Shown here: in pieces, positions 47,971 to 60,410 of the stretch
Numbering within the stretch: position 1 is the stretch's first letter
Layout: each line of letters opens with the position of its first letter
Assembly: GCA_033725935.1 (NCBI GenBank)
Contig: MU867099.1
Location: forward strand, 253,981 to 317,980
Length of the DNA: 64,000 nt
Direction: 5' to 3'
Source of the DNA: Cladorrhinum sp. PSN259
Lineage: Eukaryota > Ascomycota > Sordariomycetes > Sordariales > Podosporaceae
Notes under the pieces: model-generated
The model's database searches: none
Told to the model about the DNA's origin: nothing
The model's input: the letters and a program-made list of their open reading frames with translations, nothing else
Position numbers and translations under genes: made by a program

Positions 47971-50095
47971 GGTGATGTTCTTGCTCGGTGTTTCTCCGTG
48001 ATGGCTTGGCTCGGCAGAAGGGAGCAAGAAGAAAAAGAGACAGGTCGGGGGCAAGATGAAGAACAGGGCCCCTTCTTAAGAAGACTGACTGGTTAATCTA
48101 AAGGTCCCGCTGCGCGTGGGAAGGATGAAAGCCACAAATAGCGGTGGGTGGGTGGGGGGAGGCCAAGCTCCCTGCTAGCTAGCGGGCGTGGTTATTGTTA
48201 GATGGAGGACCGGGTGGGAGATGTACACTACACTACTAGGCCTTGGTATTGCTAGACCGGGGGAAGCAGGACGAGGTGGAGAGGGGCTGAGCTGGTCTTT
48301 TCCCGTGTTGTTCACCACAAAAATCTCGGCGGGGAGGGAATCCATATTTGCACTTTAGGATTGTTATGGCTATCGTGCTTCATACATGTCTTCGCCTCCG
48401 GTTCACACAAAGCGCGCCAGAGGCCCTTCATTATTCATGTTTCGAGTAGCCTCTCCCCTAACATGGAGAAAAAGCACGTCAAGACACGGGGCCCAGCTGC
48501 CACAAAGGACGATGGGTGGCAGAGCAGGACATCTGCAGTGTAATGTTCTCAGTACATAAGTGTGGTGGAGTTCCCGTCTCTTGCTGGCAACGACTTGCTA
48601 TTCTTGGAAGATGGCTTGCAAGACGTTCGCTGAGCTTTCCTCCAAAGCTCACTCGCTCCCACCGACCGGACTATTTGAATCGTCTTGGGTAGGACCCCGA
48701 CACCGGTAGGTAGGGCGCGGCGACGCGGTAGTGGCACGGGAGACCCGAGGATTCACGAAACAGATAGAGGAAGGCTGAGGAAAGAATACCGCCAAGGTTC
48801 TCAGGGTTCCATCAGCCGGCCATCAAAAGATTCTTGCGGGACCCGCCATATAGGGCCGCAATGGAAACATGTAATTGGCTGTTAAAGATCCCGCCCAGCG
48901 TTGGCAAGGATCTGGCATTTGATCCACGAGCTGCCAAAAGAACCTCTAGCCGTGTTCGGCAAAGCTTTGCGATGCTGATCCTCAGCCCTGGGAACGGAGA
49001 CAACATCAGACAATGAACAACGCAGAGCAGGGCCAAGAACATAGACGCCTGAAGAACACTGTGCAGCTTATGTACTAGGAAAAACGATGTAGAACAGAGT
49101 CTGGGACCTGCCGTTTCCAAGCTAGTAATAACAACCTCGGCGGTGCCCTCTGTTCGGATTAGGGACTAGGTCGGACTCGGATCCTTGATGGCTCGGGGTG
49201 GGTTTGCTTGGCCGCTGACGGTGATCCGGTGTGGTGAGCACGGCAACGTCTTGTTGGCCCACTTGTTTTTGAACAGCTAGTTTCCAAGCCGAAGGATTGT
49301 TTCCTTGCTGGTGCTCACTCCATCCTCTACTATAGTAAGCTTCGATTTCGCTTCCACAGCCATTGCTGCAGGGGGGAAATTGCACGCGTTGTAAGTCCAC
49401 ACCGTAAGTATTTCTAACCAGAAGCTCAGCAAAAAAAAAATCGTACAGATAGTCATATCAGTCTTTGATGTTTGGACTCGGCACGTAGCCATGAACGCTT
49501 GCTACCCTTTATGATTCTCTGTATCACCTTGACACATACTGCAAGCTCGAAAGAGGTCAAGCAGAAGGGTGACTCTGAATGGCTGTGGACATTATCCGGT
49601 GGGTATTTTTATGATGTCGTGTCAGAGCTTTAAAGGTTAGAATCATACCATGTCTCAAAAAACCCGCCGGTTCTGGATACAGCGCCGTGTTTGCGGCGCA
49701 ATGTGGCCACTGCCCCAATATCACCCTGCCATGTGTGAATTGCGGATAAGTTCCATGACTTCCATAGAGCTGCGTTTGAATCCGGTTCTGCGAATGTTTG
49801 CCGCCGCTGTGGCTGACCAGTGGCTTGGGGCAGAACAAGACGCTAAAATGTCAGATACTACTGCACAGTCTCTCGATCAGGCAGTAATCGTTGAGAAAAT
49901 GTGCGCCCAGCTCGGATTTGAGGAATGGTCCAGGTCGAGGAAGCAATGTAACCGTCAGATTCCGTCAGCAAAGCGTTGAGAGGAAGCGAAAACAACCCAA
50001 ATATGACTAGATACAATACGATCCTGGGTATATGTCTAACTTCGAATACACTCCAACCCCTAAACACACTGTCTTATTATCCACCTTGTTTTGCC
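47971..50095. other. 2.1 kb intergenic region; no gene recognised
   Basis: Located between the cupredoxin start and the alg6 stop, this should hold the cupredoxin promoter. Open frames of 60-110 codons on both strands lack any recognisable product. I see nothing else. Confidence 0.4.
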
Positions 50096-51939
50096 CTATT
50101 GGGTCTTTGACTTGCCCTTTCTGCCAACCCATGATCTTGGGAGAATCTCGCTCTGCAAGACCAAGCTTCTCAAGCACCACAGGTAGCAAATTGAGAAGCC
50201 GGCAGCCCCAACCCCGACGTTGGCAACAACCCATAGATCTGGCTTCTCAGGAGGTGGCTTAAGGAACAGTTCCAGGACATGCCAAAACCCCATCGCCAAG
50301 TAAAAGGATCCATGAACGAAAGCCGTCGCCCATTGAGCGAAAGAACTTGAGCCTTCTTGGGAGTAAGCGCTCAGCGACGTCGGGGGCAACCCAAGTAGAT
50401 AAGCCCAAAGTAATGTGAGAACTGTGTATGGTACTCGTAGATCCACTCTTTGCAATAGAGGGAACATGGTCCAACAGCCCAGACTATTCGCGAAGCCTAC
50501 CCAGGCACGAGTGTCTTTCCCGAGCCCCTGATCTCCAGCCAAGAGTAAGGTCATTGGCATCAAGGGAAGCAGTACACTCTTCTCATGGACCTGGTAACTG
50601 AACAAAAAGAAACCCCAAGCGGTGGTCGCAAATGCAAGAGGTAACAACTCCTTTCTTGGGCGAACCAGAAGAATTAAGTTTGGCGGGACGGTCGAAGCAA
50701 GAGTTGCAAGTAATGCGCCTCGTTGAAGTAAAGCGGCTGGATACTTTTGAATTTTGAGGATCACATTTAGGGCACACCAGAAGTTGGCAACCTTGTCTTC
50801 GAAGAGGCCGCGAGCGAAGGGAAAGATGCGATGGATCATCTGAACCAGCTGTTCAACGACGGGATAGTAGAATGCCTTGGTATTGAGGTATTGTACCAAG
50901 TCTTCAAAAATGGGCAGTGGCTGGTGCGATCCCCGAGTTCCTGGGCGCGGGCTGATGTCATTTTTCACATCGTGCAAAGTGCCAATGATCAGAGGCAAGA
51001 CCAAAACGGTGAATGATACAACAGTGATGGCTGCAATACCAATGAAGCGAGCCACGTTGATCTTTGGAGTGGCACAGCTACCCAGCAGATAGGCGAATAC
51101 TGGAAAAGCGTAGTACAGAGCCATCTGTTTGAAGCCAAGGGCGGCGACAAAGAAGACGGCGGACCACAGATAACGTCCCGCGAGCATGCTAGACATACTG
51201 GCAATGGTAAATCCCAGCATGACAGTATTGTACTGGAAGTGAATGTGGTCGATGAGGATCGTCGCAGGCTGCATCAAGATAGCAGCCAAAGCAACGGAAG
51301 CAGACCAGCTCGTGACGCCGGTCAACCTGCTGAAGCGGCGCACAAATACGACGACGGCAGGGATATAGATGAGGTATTCTGACACCAACACAGTCGCTCT
51401 CATGAATATCTTGAGTGTCGGGTCGTGTAGGCCACGGGACTTATATAGGGCGAACCATGAAGGGTCGATCAACGAACCGATTTTTCCGCACAGCCAGCTG
51501 TGATATGCTGTTAGGGGCGGGTAGTCGAGCCCCCACCATTGCAGGTCGTGGAAGTACCATTGTGAGATGGGTAGATGTGTTGTGATTTCCATCCAATGCC
51601 TCTGAGCCTCGTAGTCGCCGAACATCGGTGGCTTCTCAAAACCTGCATTGGTTCGTTGTAAGTGACAGCCCAGTTACACAACTCCAGGACTAAACTTAAC
51701 ACACCTGAGTAACCCCAGAGACCAGATGCCCATCTGAACAGCCCTGCCGCCATCAAAACCAAAGATAACAGCTCCCATTGCGATACCGAGCCCCTTGCGG
51801 GCCAAAAGAAAGCTGCAAGAGGAAACGAGGGCACGCGAGTAAACGTCTCGACGGAACCCGTGGCGTTGCCGTAGGATTCATTACCGGCCTGCTTGAGCTT
51901 TCGCCTTGGCTTGTGGGAGGAAGACGAAGGCCCAGCCAT
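50096..51939 (-). CDS. alg6: Dolichyl-P-Glc:Man9GlcNAc2-PP-dolichol alpha-1,3-glucosyltransferase Alg6
   Basis: Alg6 adds the first glucose to the lipid-linked N-glycan precursor on the lumenal side of the ER membrane, before Alg8 and Alg10. Two exons (51705-51939 and 50096-51642, 62-nt intron) join in phase to 593 residues; the yeast protein has 544. The lumenal catalytic loop shows GDYEAQRHWMEIT, whose Asp (about residue 88) corresponds to the proposed catalytic base. It is followed by WWGLDYPPLTAYHS and, further on, the conserved DHIHFQYN motif. About a dozen hydrophobic helices follow. The WYFHDLQWWGLDYPP form favours Alg6 over Alg8. The 5' splice site is GTGTGT, which is less common, but reading phase and the conserved join (GYSG to FEKPPMFGDYE) support it. 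It is divergent from palC. Confidence 0.92.
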
Positions 51940-52303
51940 TGTTACCGAAACTTCCGAAGAGAATAGGAGGAAAGCCGCATTGAGCGCGCAACGTTGTTGA
52001 GGTTGGCGCTGTCCGGGGAGTATGTAATTATTTTTTGGGGGATGCTTGACACTGACACAGCAATCTGGCAAGAGCTCCAGGGGTCTTCCCCAACAGCTCC
52101 AAATTTCCAGCAGCTCGAATTGGAACGTTGCGGGCCGCCACCAGCTGTGGAACGGCCAATCATCCAATCCACCAGTGTGATGTCACCCTTGCACCCCTCC
52201 TCGAGGGTGAAAGCTCCCCCACACACAGGAGGCCACCCTTTTAGGGACAGGATATACTTGCCTTTTGAATTCCGATATCTACATATCTGCGCAGTCTGAA
52301 ACG
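51940..52303. promoter_or_regulatory. Compact bidirectional promoter of alg6 and palC
   Basis: Only 364 nt separate the two start codons, so the genes must share this upstream region. Two CCAAT boxes on the plus strand (52156-52160 and 52164-52168) stand eight bases apart, about 140 nt before the palC start. They are candidate sites for the CCAAT-binding complex. Confidence 0.5.
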
Positions 52304-53797
52304 ATGCCGTACCCGTTCGTCCTCCCAACCACCTCATCCTTTTCCTTTTCATCCAGCTTCATTTGTGAATCGCACCCCTCCCTGCCTCTGAACGCCAGCA
52401 CTCACCGCGGTGTAGTGCGCGATACCCTCAAGAAACATAAACGCCTTCCCCCTGCATCTCAAGCACCCTCCCTCTCTACCGTCATAAACAGCCTCCAATC
52501 CTACTTACCCTCACTCTTCGCCATCGACGCAGGCCTCTCTCATCGAGCCATTCACTCAGAAGAGGTCTCGGTGATCCTCAAATCCACCCCTCAAGTAGAA
52601 TGGCGTCCTACGCTCTCTCATAACCCCATCCCGGGGCGGGAGCCACCACGCATCAAAATATCTTCACTAGAGTATGAGCTCTTCTTCGTCCTCACCACCC
52701 TCGCGGCAGCCTACACCCTCCAGTGCCGAAACGCCCTCCAACCCTTATACCTCACCACCTCCGCCCCTGTGGGTACCACCCAACGGCAGACAGCGATCGC
52801 TTCAGCCACGCGCTCTCTTCTTGATGCCGCATCCATATACGACTTCCTTTCCTCCCGCGCTACTGAGATCTCTGACCTCCCTCCACCGCCATGCGCAGAC
52901 ATCTCGGCCTCAAACGTGCGCGCTCTCCGCTCTCTTGCCCTGGCTGAAGCTACTCTTCTCGCCGTGCTTAAAGATGACCCCTACCCAGCGGTCGTAGCGG
53001 CGGAGCGTAACCCCAACGACAAAGAATGGATGTACAAGGCGCCTGACATTCCCAAGGTCCGCGCGCACCTTTTCGCACGTCTATGTCTCGCCGCGGCAGA
53101 ACATGCCGCCCAGGCGCATGCACTTGCTGCGGGCCAGAAATTAAGTAGCGAGTTTGTCAAGTACCTCGAAGATCTACGACGAACGAGCCGGGCGCGGGCG
53201 TGTAGATTCTTTGGAATTGACGCCGAGCTGGGCGGGCAGACAGGTACGGCGATTGGATGGCTGTTGGCCGGGTTGCAAGAACTAGGAGTGGAGAGAAAAC
53301 CCGAGCAAAAGAGTAAAGGCGGGCTCAAGGGGTTAAAAAAGGAGTGGACAGAGAGGAGGGAGGATAAAAAAATTGAAAGGGGGTTGGATTGGGGAGCGGA
53401 CGCGGGGAAGCTGGAGGAGATGAGGGTGATTGAGATGCTAGAGGCCAAGTGGTCCAAGCAGAACGATACGGTATGTTCAATGATGGCAAAACTTTCGGTT
53501 GAGTGAAAATATGGTTGACAGATGATCTGTTTGCTTTTCCAGATGATGACACAGGCGATACCACCCATTGGGCCCCTCCTTGCGCAAATTCCTTCGGGCC
53601 GCGAGATACACAGTATTAAGCCATACCAGCCACCGCGGCTGGAGGCAGATGTATTGGAAGCAATGCGGGCCCCACCAGATAGATCAGACGACTCTGGTGA
53701 CTACCCGAGCTCTGACGATGAGACGGCTGTAGATCCTGTCGGACCCTTCCCAGGCACGCATGGAGATTATAGAACTGCGACTCCGAATTACTACTAA
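52304..53797 (+). CDS. palC: pH-response regulator PalC (BRO1-like domain)
   Basis: PalC works in the fungal ambient-pH pathway, linking the plasma-membrane Pal/Rim complex to ESCRT-III before PacC is processed. Two exons (52304-53470 and 53543-53797, border in phase 0, 72-nt intron) give 473 residues. The start MPYPFVLPTTSSFSFSS and the block EYELFFVLTTLAAAYTLQCR fit PalC and its BRO1-like helical fold. The late block WSKQNDT, then IPSGREIHSIKPYQPP, is also typical. The C-terminal 60 residues are acidic and likely disordered. Codon use in the first 900 nt is C-rich and well adapted. The ATG at 52304 is the first in frame. Confidence 0.88.
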
Positions 53798-54151
53798 CTG
53801 TAATCGAGGGCCGCAGAGGGCTCACGATGCAGGAGAAGAGAGGATACACACGAAAGATATCCAAGATATGTCGCCGACTTGGAGATGTATGGACAAAAAG
53901 AACTAAACGAAAGATACCCCGCCATAAAGGCGAAGGATGCATGAAAAAAACGATGATTTTAAAATAAGGATGTTGTGTTTGCCTTTTGATAGCCTAATTT
54001 TTGAGCCTGCCGCAATGTTTGCACGCTCATGGACTCGCGCTCAAACCTAAATAAAGATTATGTATACAACCCGTAATGCCCCTAATCAACAGTCTTCTTC
54101 TGTCTACTCATCGTCGTCGTCCCTGGTCCACCTCTTACGGCGAGAAGTAAC
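53798..54151. other. Convergent 3' region of palC and leo1
   Basis: A 354-nt stretch receives the 3' ends of both genes. I see nothing beyond probable terminator sequence. Confidence 0.5.
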
Positions 54152-55437
54152 CTAATCCTCGTCATCGTCGTCGACCACGCGTCTCCTACGGCGATGTGAT
54201 GCAGCTGGTGCATCATCGTCGTCCTCTCCCTCAGCATCTTCGTCTGGGTCAGCAGTCCGCTGCCGCTTCACACGAGGCCTATTGTCTTCTTCATCGTCGT
54301 CCAAGAACTCCTCTTCCTCTTCTTCATCCACACCCTCGCTCTCCTCGTCACTGCCAACAAGAAAACCGTCGTCCAGATCATAGTTGTCGGCCCGACGCAC
54401 ACCACCAGGAAGTTCATCGTCAGAGTCGTATTCCGGACGGCGGTGCTTCTTCTTGGCACCACCGGGTGCACCACGTTTCCTGCCACCGCCTGCAGCGCCA
54501 CGCCGACCCTCCAGACCGTCAATGGAGAGCGCACCACCCTTATATCGCCCTCCAGTACCGTCTGCACGGGCAGCGGCCGTCTCTCGGCGACGCTGTAGCT
54601 TGTTGCGCTCCTTTTCGGCGAGCTCTGCCTGCTTCTTCTGAAGCTCTGGATCCTCTTTGGTCACAATGATCATTTCGGTGCCAGTATGCTTCTTCGTTCC
54701 CGCAAGTTCTGCCATCAATTTCTCGAGCGCGTGGTCCTGCAACTCCTTATTTGGCTTGACCGTAAACTGCTCGGTGATGTGGCCTACTATCACCAGAGAG
54801 TTTGTGGTGAGATGGGCGGCCGCGGCATAGTTGTGAACATCCTGTAGCTCGTTGTACGGCTTGTTACTTGGCGGGGCCAGCGACTTGGAGAATATTTCAA
54901 AGTGCTCGTCACCGATCGCGAACGTCGTTGACCCGTCGCTCCATTGGTAAACGTTGGTGTTGCTCTCCAGCTTGCCAGTCTTGGGGTTGCGGCGGAACAA
55001 TATCTCTGGGATCGGGTTTTCGGATGCGGCGTTATCAAGCTCCCATTTACTCGGTTGCCACTCGTTGGCCTTGTACTCCATTGGGTTGAACTTGATGAAG
55101 TCTGGGACGCGGAAGGTATGTAGCTGGAGTGATGGTGAGCATTGGTATAGGTAAACATGTTGCTGGTGCAACTTACGCTTCCATCCTTCGACTTTGGAAT
55201 GCGATGACGATAAAGTGGCACATCTGTAACCACGAGGTCGGCAAGTTCCTGCTCTTCGCCATCATCGTAGTCGCCCTGCGTGCGCCCGCCAGCATCGTAG
55301 TCTTCTCGGTCGGAAGAAATATCGCGGTCACTGGGCGCGTTCCCGGTCGGAGAGCCAGCATCATCTACATCCTCATCTCCAAAGAGATCATCAGCACCCT
55401 CATCGGCGATGTCGATAGGGTCCTCGGAGTCGGACAT
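54152..55437 (-). CDS. leo1: RNA polymerase II-associated protein Leo1 (Paf1 complex)
   Basis: Leo1 is a subunit of the Paf1 complex, which travels with elongating RNA polymerase II and promotes histone modification. Two exons (55177-55437 and 54152-55123, border in phase 0, 53-nt intron) give 410 residues. The N-terminal 70 residues are acidic (SDSEDPIDIADEGADDLFGD). The Leo1 domain runs from about residue 75 to 250 (VPLYRHRIPKSKDGS, then FRVPDFIKFNP, the QWSDGSTTFAIGDEHFEIF block, and HLTTNSLVIVG). The C-terminal 140 residues are mixed acidic and basic with long Asp/Glu runs, ending DDDDED. The order and composition fit fungal Leo1. Confidence 0.93.
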
Positions 55438-56769
55438 GCTGGCTGTGGATATCGAAGTTGGGATATTGAACTTCTTTCACGCTTCCAGGTAGAACGTAGA
55501 ATCGATACGATTGTGACAAAGCGCAATTGATACCATGGGTTAATGTTGTGTAAAATGGGCGGTTCTAAGAAATACCGACAGCTGGGTCTACTGAAGATGG
55601 ATGATATTTGGCGACGGCGCGCGATGTTGCATCTCACAAGCCATATGGAAGCGCGCAGCCAATTGATTTGTGGCTGGGGAATTGCCAGAACGCGATACTG
55701 CAGCGATAACGATAAGAAGCTGTGGCGGTGTGCGTTGGCGGGGAATGGGGGATTGGTCCCAGGCTCCCCTTGAGTTCCCCTCCAACGTGATACTTCAGGG
55801 GTCCAGGCGCTCCAGCACAGAGCCTTGGAACAGTCAACGCTACATCGTACGAAGGGACGTTTCCAGCGTTTCAACACGGGCTTCGTCTGCTGCGGCTGCA
55901 CCTTTCGAGGAATCTTTACTTTGAGTTCGATAATGTCCAACCTCTTTTCCGGAATGTGAGTCTGTCGCCTCCTCGTCTCTTCGTCTCTGTTCCCCGCAAC
56001 TCTGAAGCCGCCAAACCCAAATACCTAAACCCCCCAATCTCCGTGTCGGTCTGGTGAGCCCAACCCTCGCCACGCAAAAAGTGAGGCCGCAACTTCTCAA
56101 AACTTCAAATTTCTGGTTATATAATTCCCGCCTCGGATCAAAGCAAGCGCTCCTGGGACGGCATCCTTGTCATTCCCGTCGCCATGTTCATTTCCTGGTC
56201 GTCATTGTTTGGTACAGGGGTCCCAGGTCCTGCTGGCTGCCGTTCGCTCACCTTCTTGGCTTTGGCCGAACAAAAGGGGTAGCAACTTTTGAACAGACAT
56301 GACACACTCTTCTCACATTTTTATATATAATTATCAACCAGCTATCTGGAGAAGATGCTGTTGCATTCGTCCATAAGGACGGAGCACCATCAAGGTCCAC
56401 AAGTGTGGTTGCTGCAGGTCCGGGCACCCATGGCTTGCCTCAAGTACGGGGTAATTCCCCCTTGACTGTCCAGGGGGGCGTATGGGTTGCAGCTAGCTCA
56501 CCAATATATATTTCTGGGAAACATTTGTTTACTCTTTCTTTCTTTGAAACTCAGTTTGGTCAACAATTTTTCCACTGACCAACCCTCACAGCAACGCTCG
56601 CTTCCGTGGTCAAAGAAGCCCAAACTCACCAGGCCCAGGCGGCGAGCAGTTTCCACCTCCGAGTCAATCGCCAGTTCACCACTCCGAGCGGAGCCAGTCT
56701 TCCACCTCCAATCTCGCAGTCAAGCTTCCACCACTTCCTAGTTCACCATCACTAGCAGAAACAATCGGC
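55438..56769. promoter_or_regulatory. Divergent upstream region of leo1 and mob3
   Basis: This 1.3 kb stretch lies between the leo1 and mob3 start codons. It probably holds both promoters and a mob3 leader, with a CAACTT/TATATA-rich segment near 56320. It also contains the possible short spliced frame listed separately at 55932-56302. Confidence 0.45.
55932..56302 (+). CDS. Possible small spliced gene or mob3 upstream frame (tentative)
   Basis: ATG at 55932 opens eight codons (MSNLFSGM) whose last codon overlaps a good GTGAGT donor at 55955. If it splices to an AG near 56056, an open frame of about 80 codons follows to a stop at 56300-56302. I do not recognise the product, and alternative donors and acceptors inside it (near 56090 and 56217) give other outcomes. 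It could equally be a short upstream frame in the mob3 leader. Very low confidence. Confidence 0.15.
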
Positions 56770-57712
56770 ATGGACCAGAACAGCGGCATGATCCCATCGG
56801 CGGAGGAGGTCCTTGCCTCATATCATCTGCCCCCAACAAAGCCACTATGGCTTAATTGCAACTATGCTAAGCACATCGTCAAGGGCAACTTTTTGACCCT
56901 GAGCGCAAAGCCCAAGACGGTCGATATGGGGGAATGGATCGCACATCAGGGTACATATCTCATTCGTACCAGATTGATGGGCCTGTTTGCTAACTACCGA
57001 CAGTTGTGGACCATTGGCGAATGCTGATCACCTTTATCCGCCTTGTTCACGACAAGGAGGAGGATTCAACTTCGATTTGCAATTCTAGGAGATGCCCAAA
57101 AATGTCAGCTGGAGCGTAAGTTCCAAACCGATTTTGAAGGTCAGGCGCTGTCTCGGCATCCAACTAATTACACATAGGAACCACTCTTTCACTTGGTTAA
57201 ACTCTCGGCTGCAGCCGGTCGAGATCCCAGCCTATGAGTACCTGACCTTAGTCCAACGATATATCTCTGGGAAGATCGATGATGTAAACATCTTCCCGAC
57301 AGCCCCCGAGGGGGTGTCCTTTGCCGATAACCCGGCATTTTGCACACCACTCCCGGAATCCGGTGAGGACTGGGTCGGCAAGCGCAGCGGATTTCCTCGC
57401 AACTTTATGGAGACCTGCCAGACCATTTTCCGCCAGATGTTCCGTGTCTACGCCCATCTCTACTGGTCTCACTTCGACGACCTTTTCTGCCTCAACCTTG
57501 AAAAATCGATGAACAGCTGTTTCAGCCATTTCATCCTTACCGCCACAACACTTAACCTCCTCAAGAAGGCTGATCTCGAACCGATGCAACCACTAATTGA
57601 TCTCTGGGCAGCTCTCGGAACGTTTCCTCAAGGATCCAAGGCCTTCGAGATCGCAAACCTTGCTGTTGGGCAGCTTCTAGTTCAGAAGGCAGGAGGGCCC
57701 CCAGCGAGCTAA
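56770..57712 (+). CDS. mob3: MOB-family protein of the phocein/MOB3 type
   Basis: MOB3/phocein is a subunit of the fungal STRIPAK complex, which controls hyphal fusion and sexual development in Sordariomycetes. Three exons (56770-56950, 57004-57115, 57178-57712) join in phase across introns of 53 and 62 nt and give 275 residues. The Mob fold is clear from WLNCNYAKHIVKGNFLTL, GEWIAHQVVDHW and the ANHSFTWLNSR block. The zinc site is complete: Cys86 and Cys91 (CNSRRC) with His191 and His196 (HLYWSH). The NYAKHIVKGNF start and the ISGKIDDVNIFP block favour phocein over Mob1 and Mob2. The Pro/Ser insert before the last zinc ligands (about residues 139-172) is also usual for the fungal form. Confidence 0.9.
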
Positions 57713-57989
57713 CGAATGCGACTTCCTGGATTTTATGATGCCGTAAAGCTCGATGAGTTGGAAATTCATAGATGGAACTACCGTGGGGATTGCGGAGCAT
57801 GGTGCTCGCTAGGATGCGTTTCGTTGGGACAGGCTATTCGACCATATAAGTATATAAAAAAGGGGGCTGTAAACCCCGGAGCTCATCACATATAGATAGG
57901 GTGAGACCACTTTAAAGCTGTGTCTTGTTGTGTGGTTTTGCGAAGAAATTTTAATTCAAAATGGCTGGCATCTTGGTGATATCCTGAAT
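57713..57989. other. Convergent 3' region of mob3 and DUF3237 gene
   Basis: A 277-nt gap between two genes that end toward each other. I see nothing beyond probable terminator sequence. Confidence 0.5.
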
Positions 57990-58607
57990 CTAATTGACAA
58001 CCTCGCTGATCTTGTACTCAACGACAGGAGGCTTGCCCTCCTCCAGGACGAAACGACCGGATCCCACATACGTCTTCTCCTGCAGGGCAGCCAGTTCTGG
58101 GGCAGAGGACTCAAACACAACCTGGGTGACTAATTTACCCCTTGGTGTTTAGCAGAGATCGTTAAAGTACTGGGCCTAAAGGACATGAACTTACAAGCTC
58201 CTCCAAACTCAGTGGTCGCTGCATCTTTCTCACCCTTGAGAACCTTACCGTTAGGCCCCTCGATGTTGACAGTGCCCGTGTAGTTGAAGCGGATAAAACC
58301 GCCAGTAGTCTTGTCCTTGGCTAAGCTCTGCACCTCAAGGCGTACGTGACGGCCGTCGGGGTCGGTGCGGATGAAGTCGGCACCTTGAAGAAGCACGGCG
58401 TCAACCGCAATTGAGTAGGAGGGCTCAGAAACGAGAGTGCTAATCTCCGGGATGATAGGGACGTGACGGAGGGTAGGGGAGACAAGGGATGGGGCGTTGA
58501 TGGCGATCTTAGTTCAAATTAGGCTTGAGAAGAGACATGGGTGTGAGAAGGTTGTGTAGACTCACCTTTGCCGTGAAGGCTGGAACGAGGGTGGGGAAGC
58601 CGGACAT
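57990..58607 (-). CDS. DUF3237-family protein
   Basis: Three exons (58566-58607, 58195-58507, 57990-58129) join in phase across introns of 58 and 65 nt and give 164 residues, the normal size for the DUF3237 (UPF0311) family. The family folds as a small beta-barrel; its function in fungi is unknown. The recognisable parts are LQGADFIRTDPDGRHVRLEV, the FNYTGTV strand and the closing segment TYVGSGRFVLEEGKPPVVEYKI. There is no signal peptide or membrane segment, so it is probably cytosolic. The first exon codes for only 14 residues. The acceptor of the first intron (CTAAG) is a weaker type but is fixed by phase. Confidence 0.82.
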
Positions 58608-60410
58608 GACTGTGGATGTTGAAGGGGTATGAGTAGACGGATATGGTGACAACCAAAACTATATATGTGGTATCGAATGGCACGATGAAGGGGGAAAAAT
58701 GCGAAGTTTGTGGACGGGGGGTTAGTAAACTCAAATATATCCATGACCAGACACACACACACACGGGTTCCTCGGAAAGATGGATACTATGGCTCTCAGG
58801 GTCCTCCTCCACTGACCCCCCTCCTTCTTTAGCGCGTCCCGTCACATCTCCTCTTGAGCTCTTCATGTCCAGCCAGACCAAGCAAGCAACTTGCAGAAGC
58901 AAACACCCGCTTCGGATGTGCCAGCCAAACAAGACTCATGATCTCACCCGTCTACCCGTTCTCAACACTTTTCCGTTTCGCCAAAAGTGAGCGGAAGAAC
59001 CGGGAGTGAGAGAAAATGGGAACATCTACGGATCCGTACCGAATAGCACAATACCGGGGAGAAAATGCAGTCATCTTGCGGGAGATTTATTGGCTGACTG
59101 GTTCTGGATCCTTGCCAATAAGGTTCAAAAGCACAGCAGCTATGTGACTTCTTACCGCGGCCGTGACAGTGCTACAGCATACCCCTCGATGGTCCAGATC
59201 CCGGAGCGTCCGTGGGCCCATCCATGTGTATTTGTTTGTCATCAAGAAGTGTGGAGGAGGAGGGGTCAATGTTTATTGTTGATATTTTCTTTTCTGATGA
59301 GATCTCAGACCAGGATGCCTTGGACAAATCGCGTGACATATAAAAGACAAAGGTTAAGGTTTCTTCATGAACTGCGGGGTGGTCGGGTGGGGTGGAGACG
59401 CAAAGTCAGGTCTCGGACTGTGGTGATACATCTATGATTAAGAGAAGTTACAATGTGGTAGCTTTCATACTTGAACCTTGGTAGAGTCTTGCGAAAGTCT
59501 GCAATGAGAATTTGGTACACCCAAGAAGAAAGTTGAGAATTGCCGAAAGTTTAACAGGCCCCCATCTTCAACAATTGAACCCCAATCTCGTGCCCGGAAC
59601 CCCGCATTGAAACACAGGACGATCAACCAAGATCCTGGCCGTTTTCAGCTTGAGTTTCCACAGCGGGTTCCACAGCGCCAATAACAGCGACGGCCGGCAG
59701 CTGTTGGGAAACCCCTGTCCCGTTGACATCACCACCACAAACCAAACCTGCAAGCTGTAAGCTTTCGTAGGGGCTTGGCCATCCACAGCAACGCCAGTTC
59801 TTAGCGTTAAAACGATCACCGCCTGTGGGATTCACGTTTGTTTTTTCTTTGGACGGTTTATTGTCCATGCTGTATATCCTGGTTGTGTTACCCACGGTTA
59901 CCCTTCACTGCGACACCTGTGATCCTGTCTGGTTCAGGTACCGAAAGCCACCGTGTGTCTCGCCTCAGTCTATCAAGTCCCCAAAAGGTGCCGTCCCCAC
60001 ATGGCCCAATCACTCTGAAGTGTCTCACAGCCAAGCAATTCCAGGGACTCTTGACACCCCTGCCTACGCATCTCCCTCCGGTGCCATCCCCACGTCATTT
60101 CGAACCGAAGGAGCTCGGCTGCCTTAACAGGAACACGGCGGGCAACACCACTGATAACTATCTCCCAGGTACCCATCGGTACCCCCCAAAGCAGCGGTCA
60201 CCTGGCCATTCTACTCCGCCTGGACACGCGATAGTAAGGCTCAACGATTAAATAAGCCGCCGTTTTCGAAGCCTCGTTCTCAGGGGCTGTTTGCGATTGG
60301 CAGGACCCCTGAACATTCGATACTCCGATTGGCCTCGCAAGGTCTCATACTCAAAAGCTCGATCCCAGGCCGCACAACTCGTCAGATATCCACTAAATTC
60401 GGCCATCAAC
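58608..60410. promoter_or_regulatory. 1.8 kb divergent upstream region of DUF3237 and CorA genes
   Basis: Both neighbours are read away from this region. It contains an AC repeat at 58751-58764. The 500 nt before the CorA start are C-rich and look like a long leader. An open frame at 59838-60251 (+) ends 160 nt before the CorA ATG and has no recognisable product. Confidence 0.45.
58751..58764 (+). repeat. (AC)7 microsatellite
   Basis: Seven AC dinucleotides lie about 150 nt upstream of the DUF3237 gene start codon. Confidence 0.8.

Noticed and set aside
59838..60251. 137-codon open frame upstream of the CorA gene
   Set aside because: It is low-complexity and Pro/Ser-rich by chance composition, with no recognisable domain; it more likely lies in the leader or promoter.
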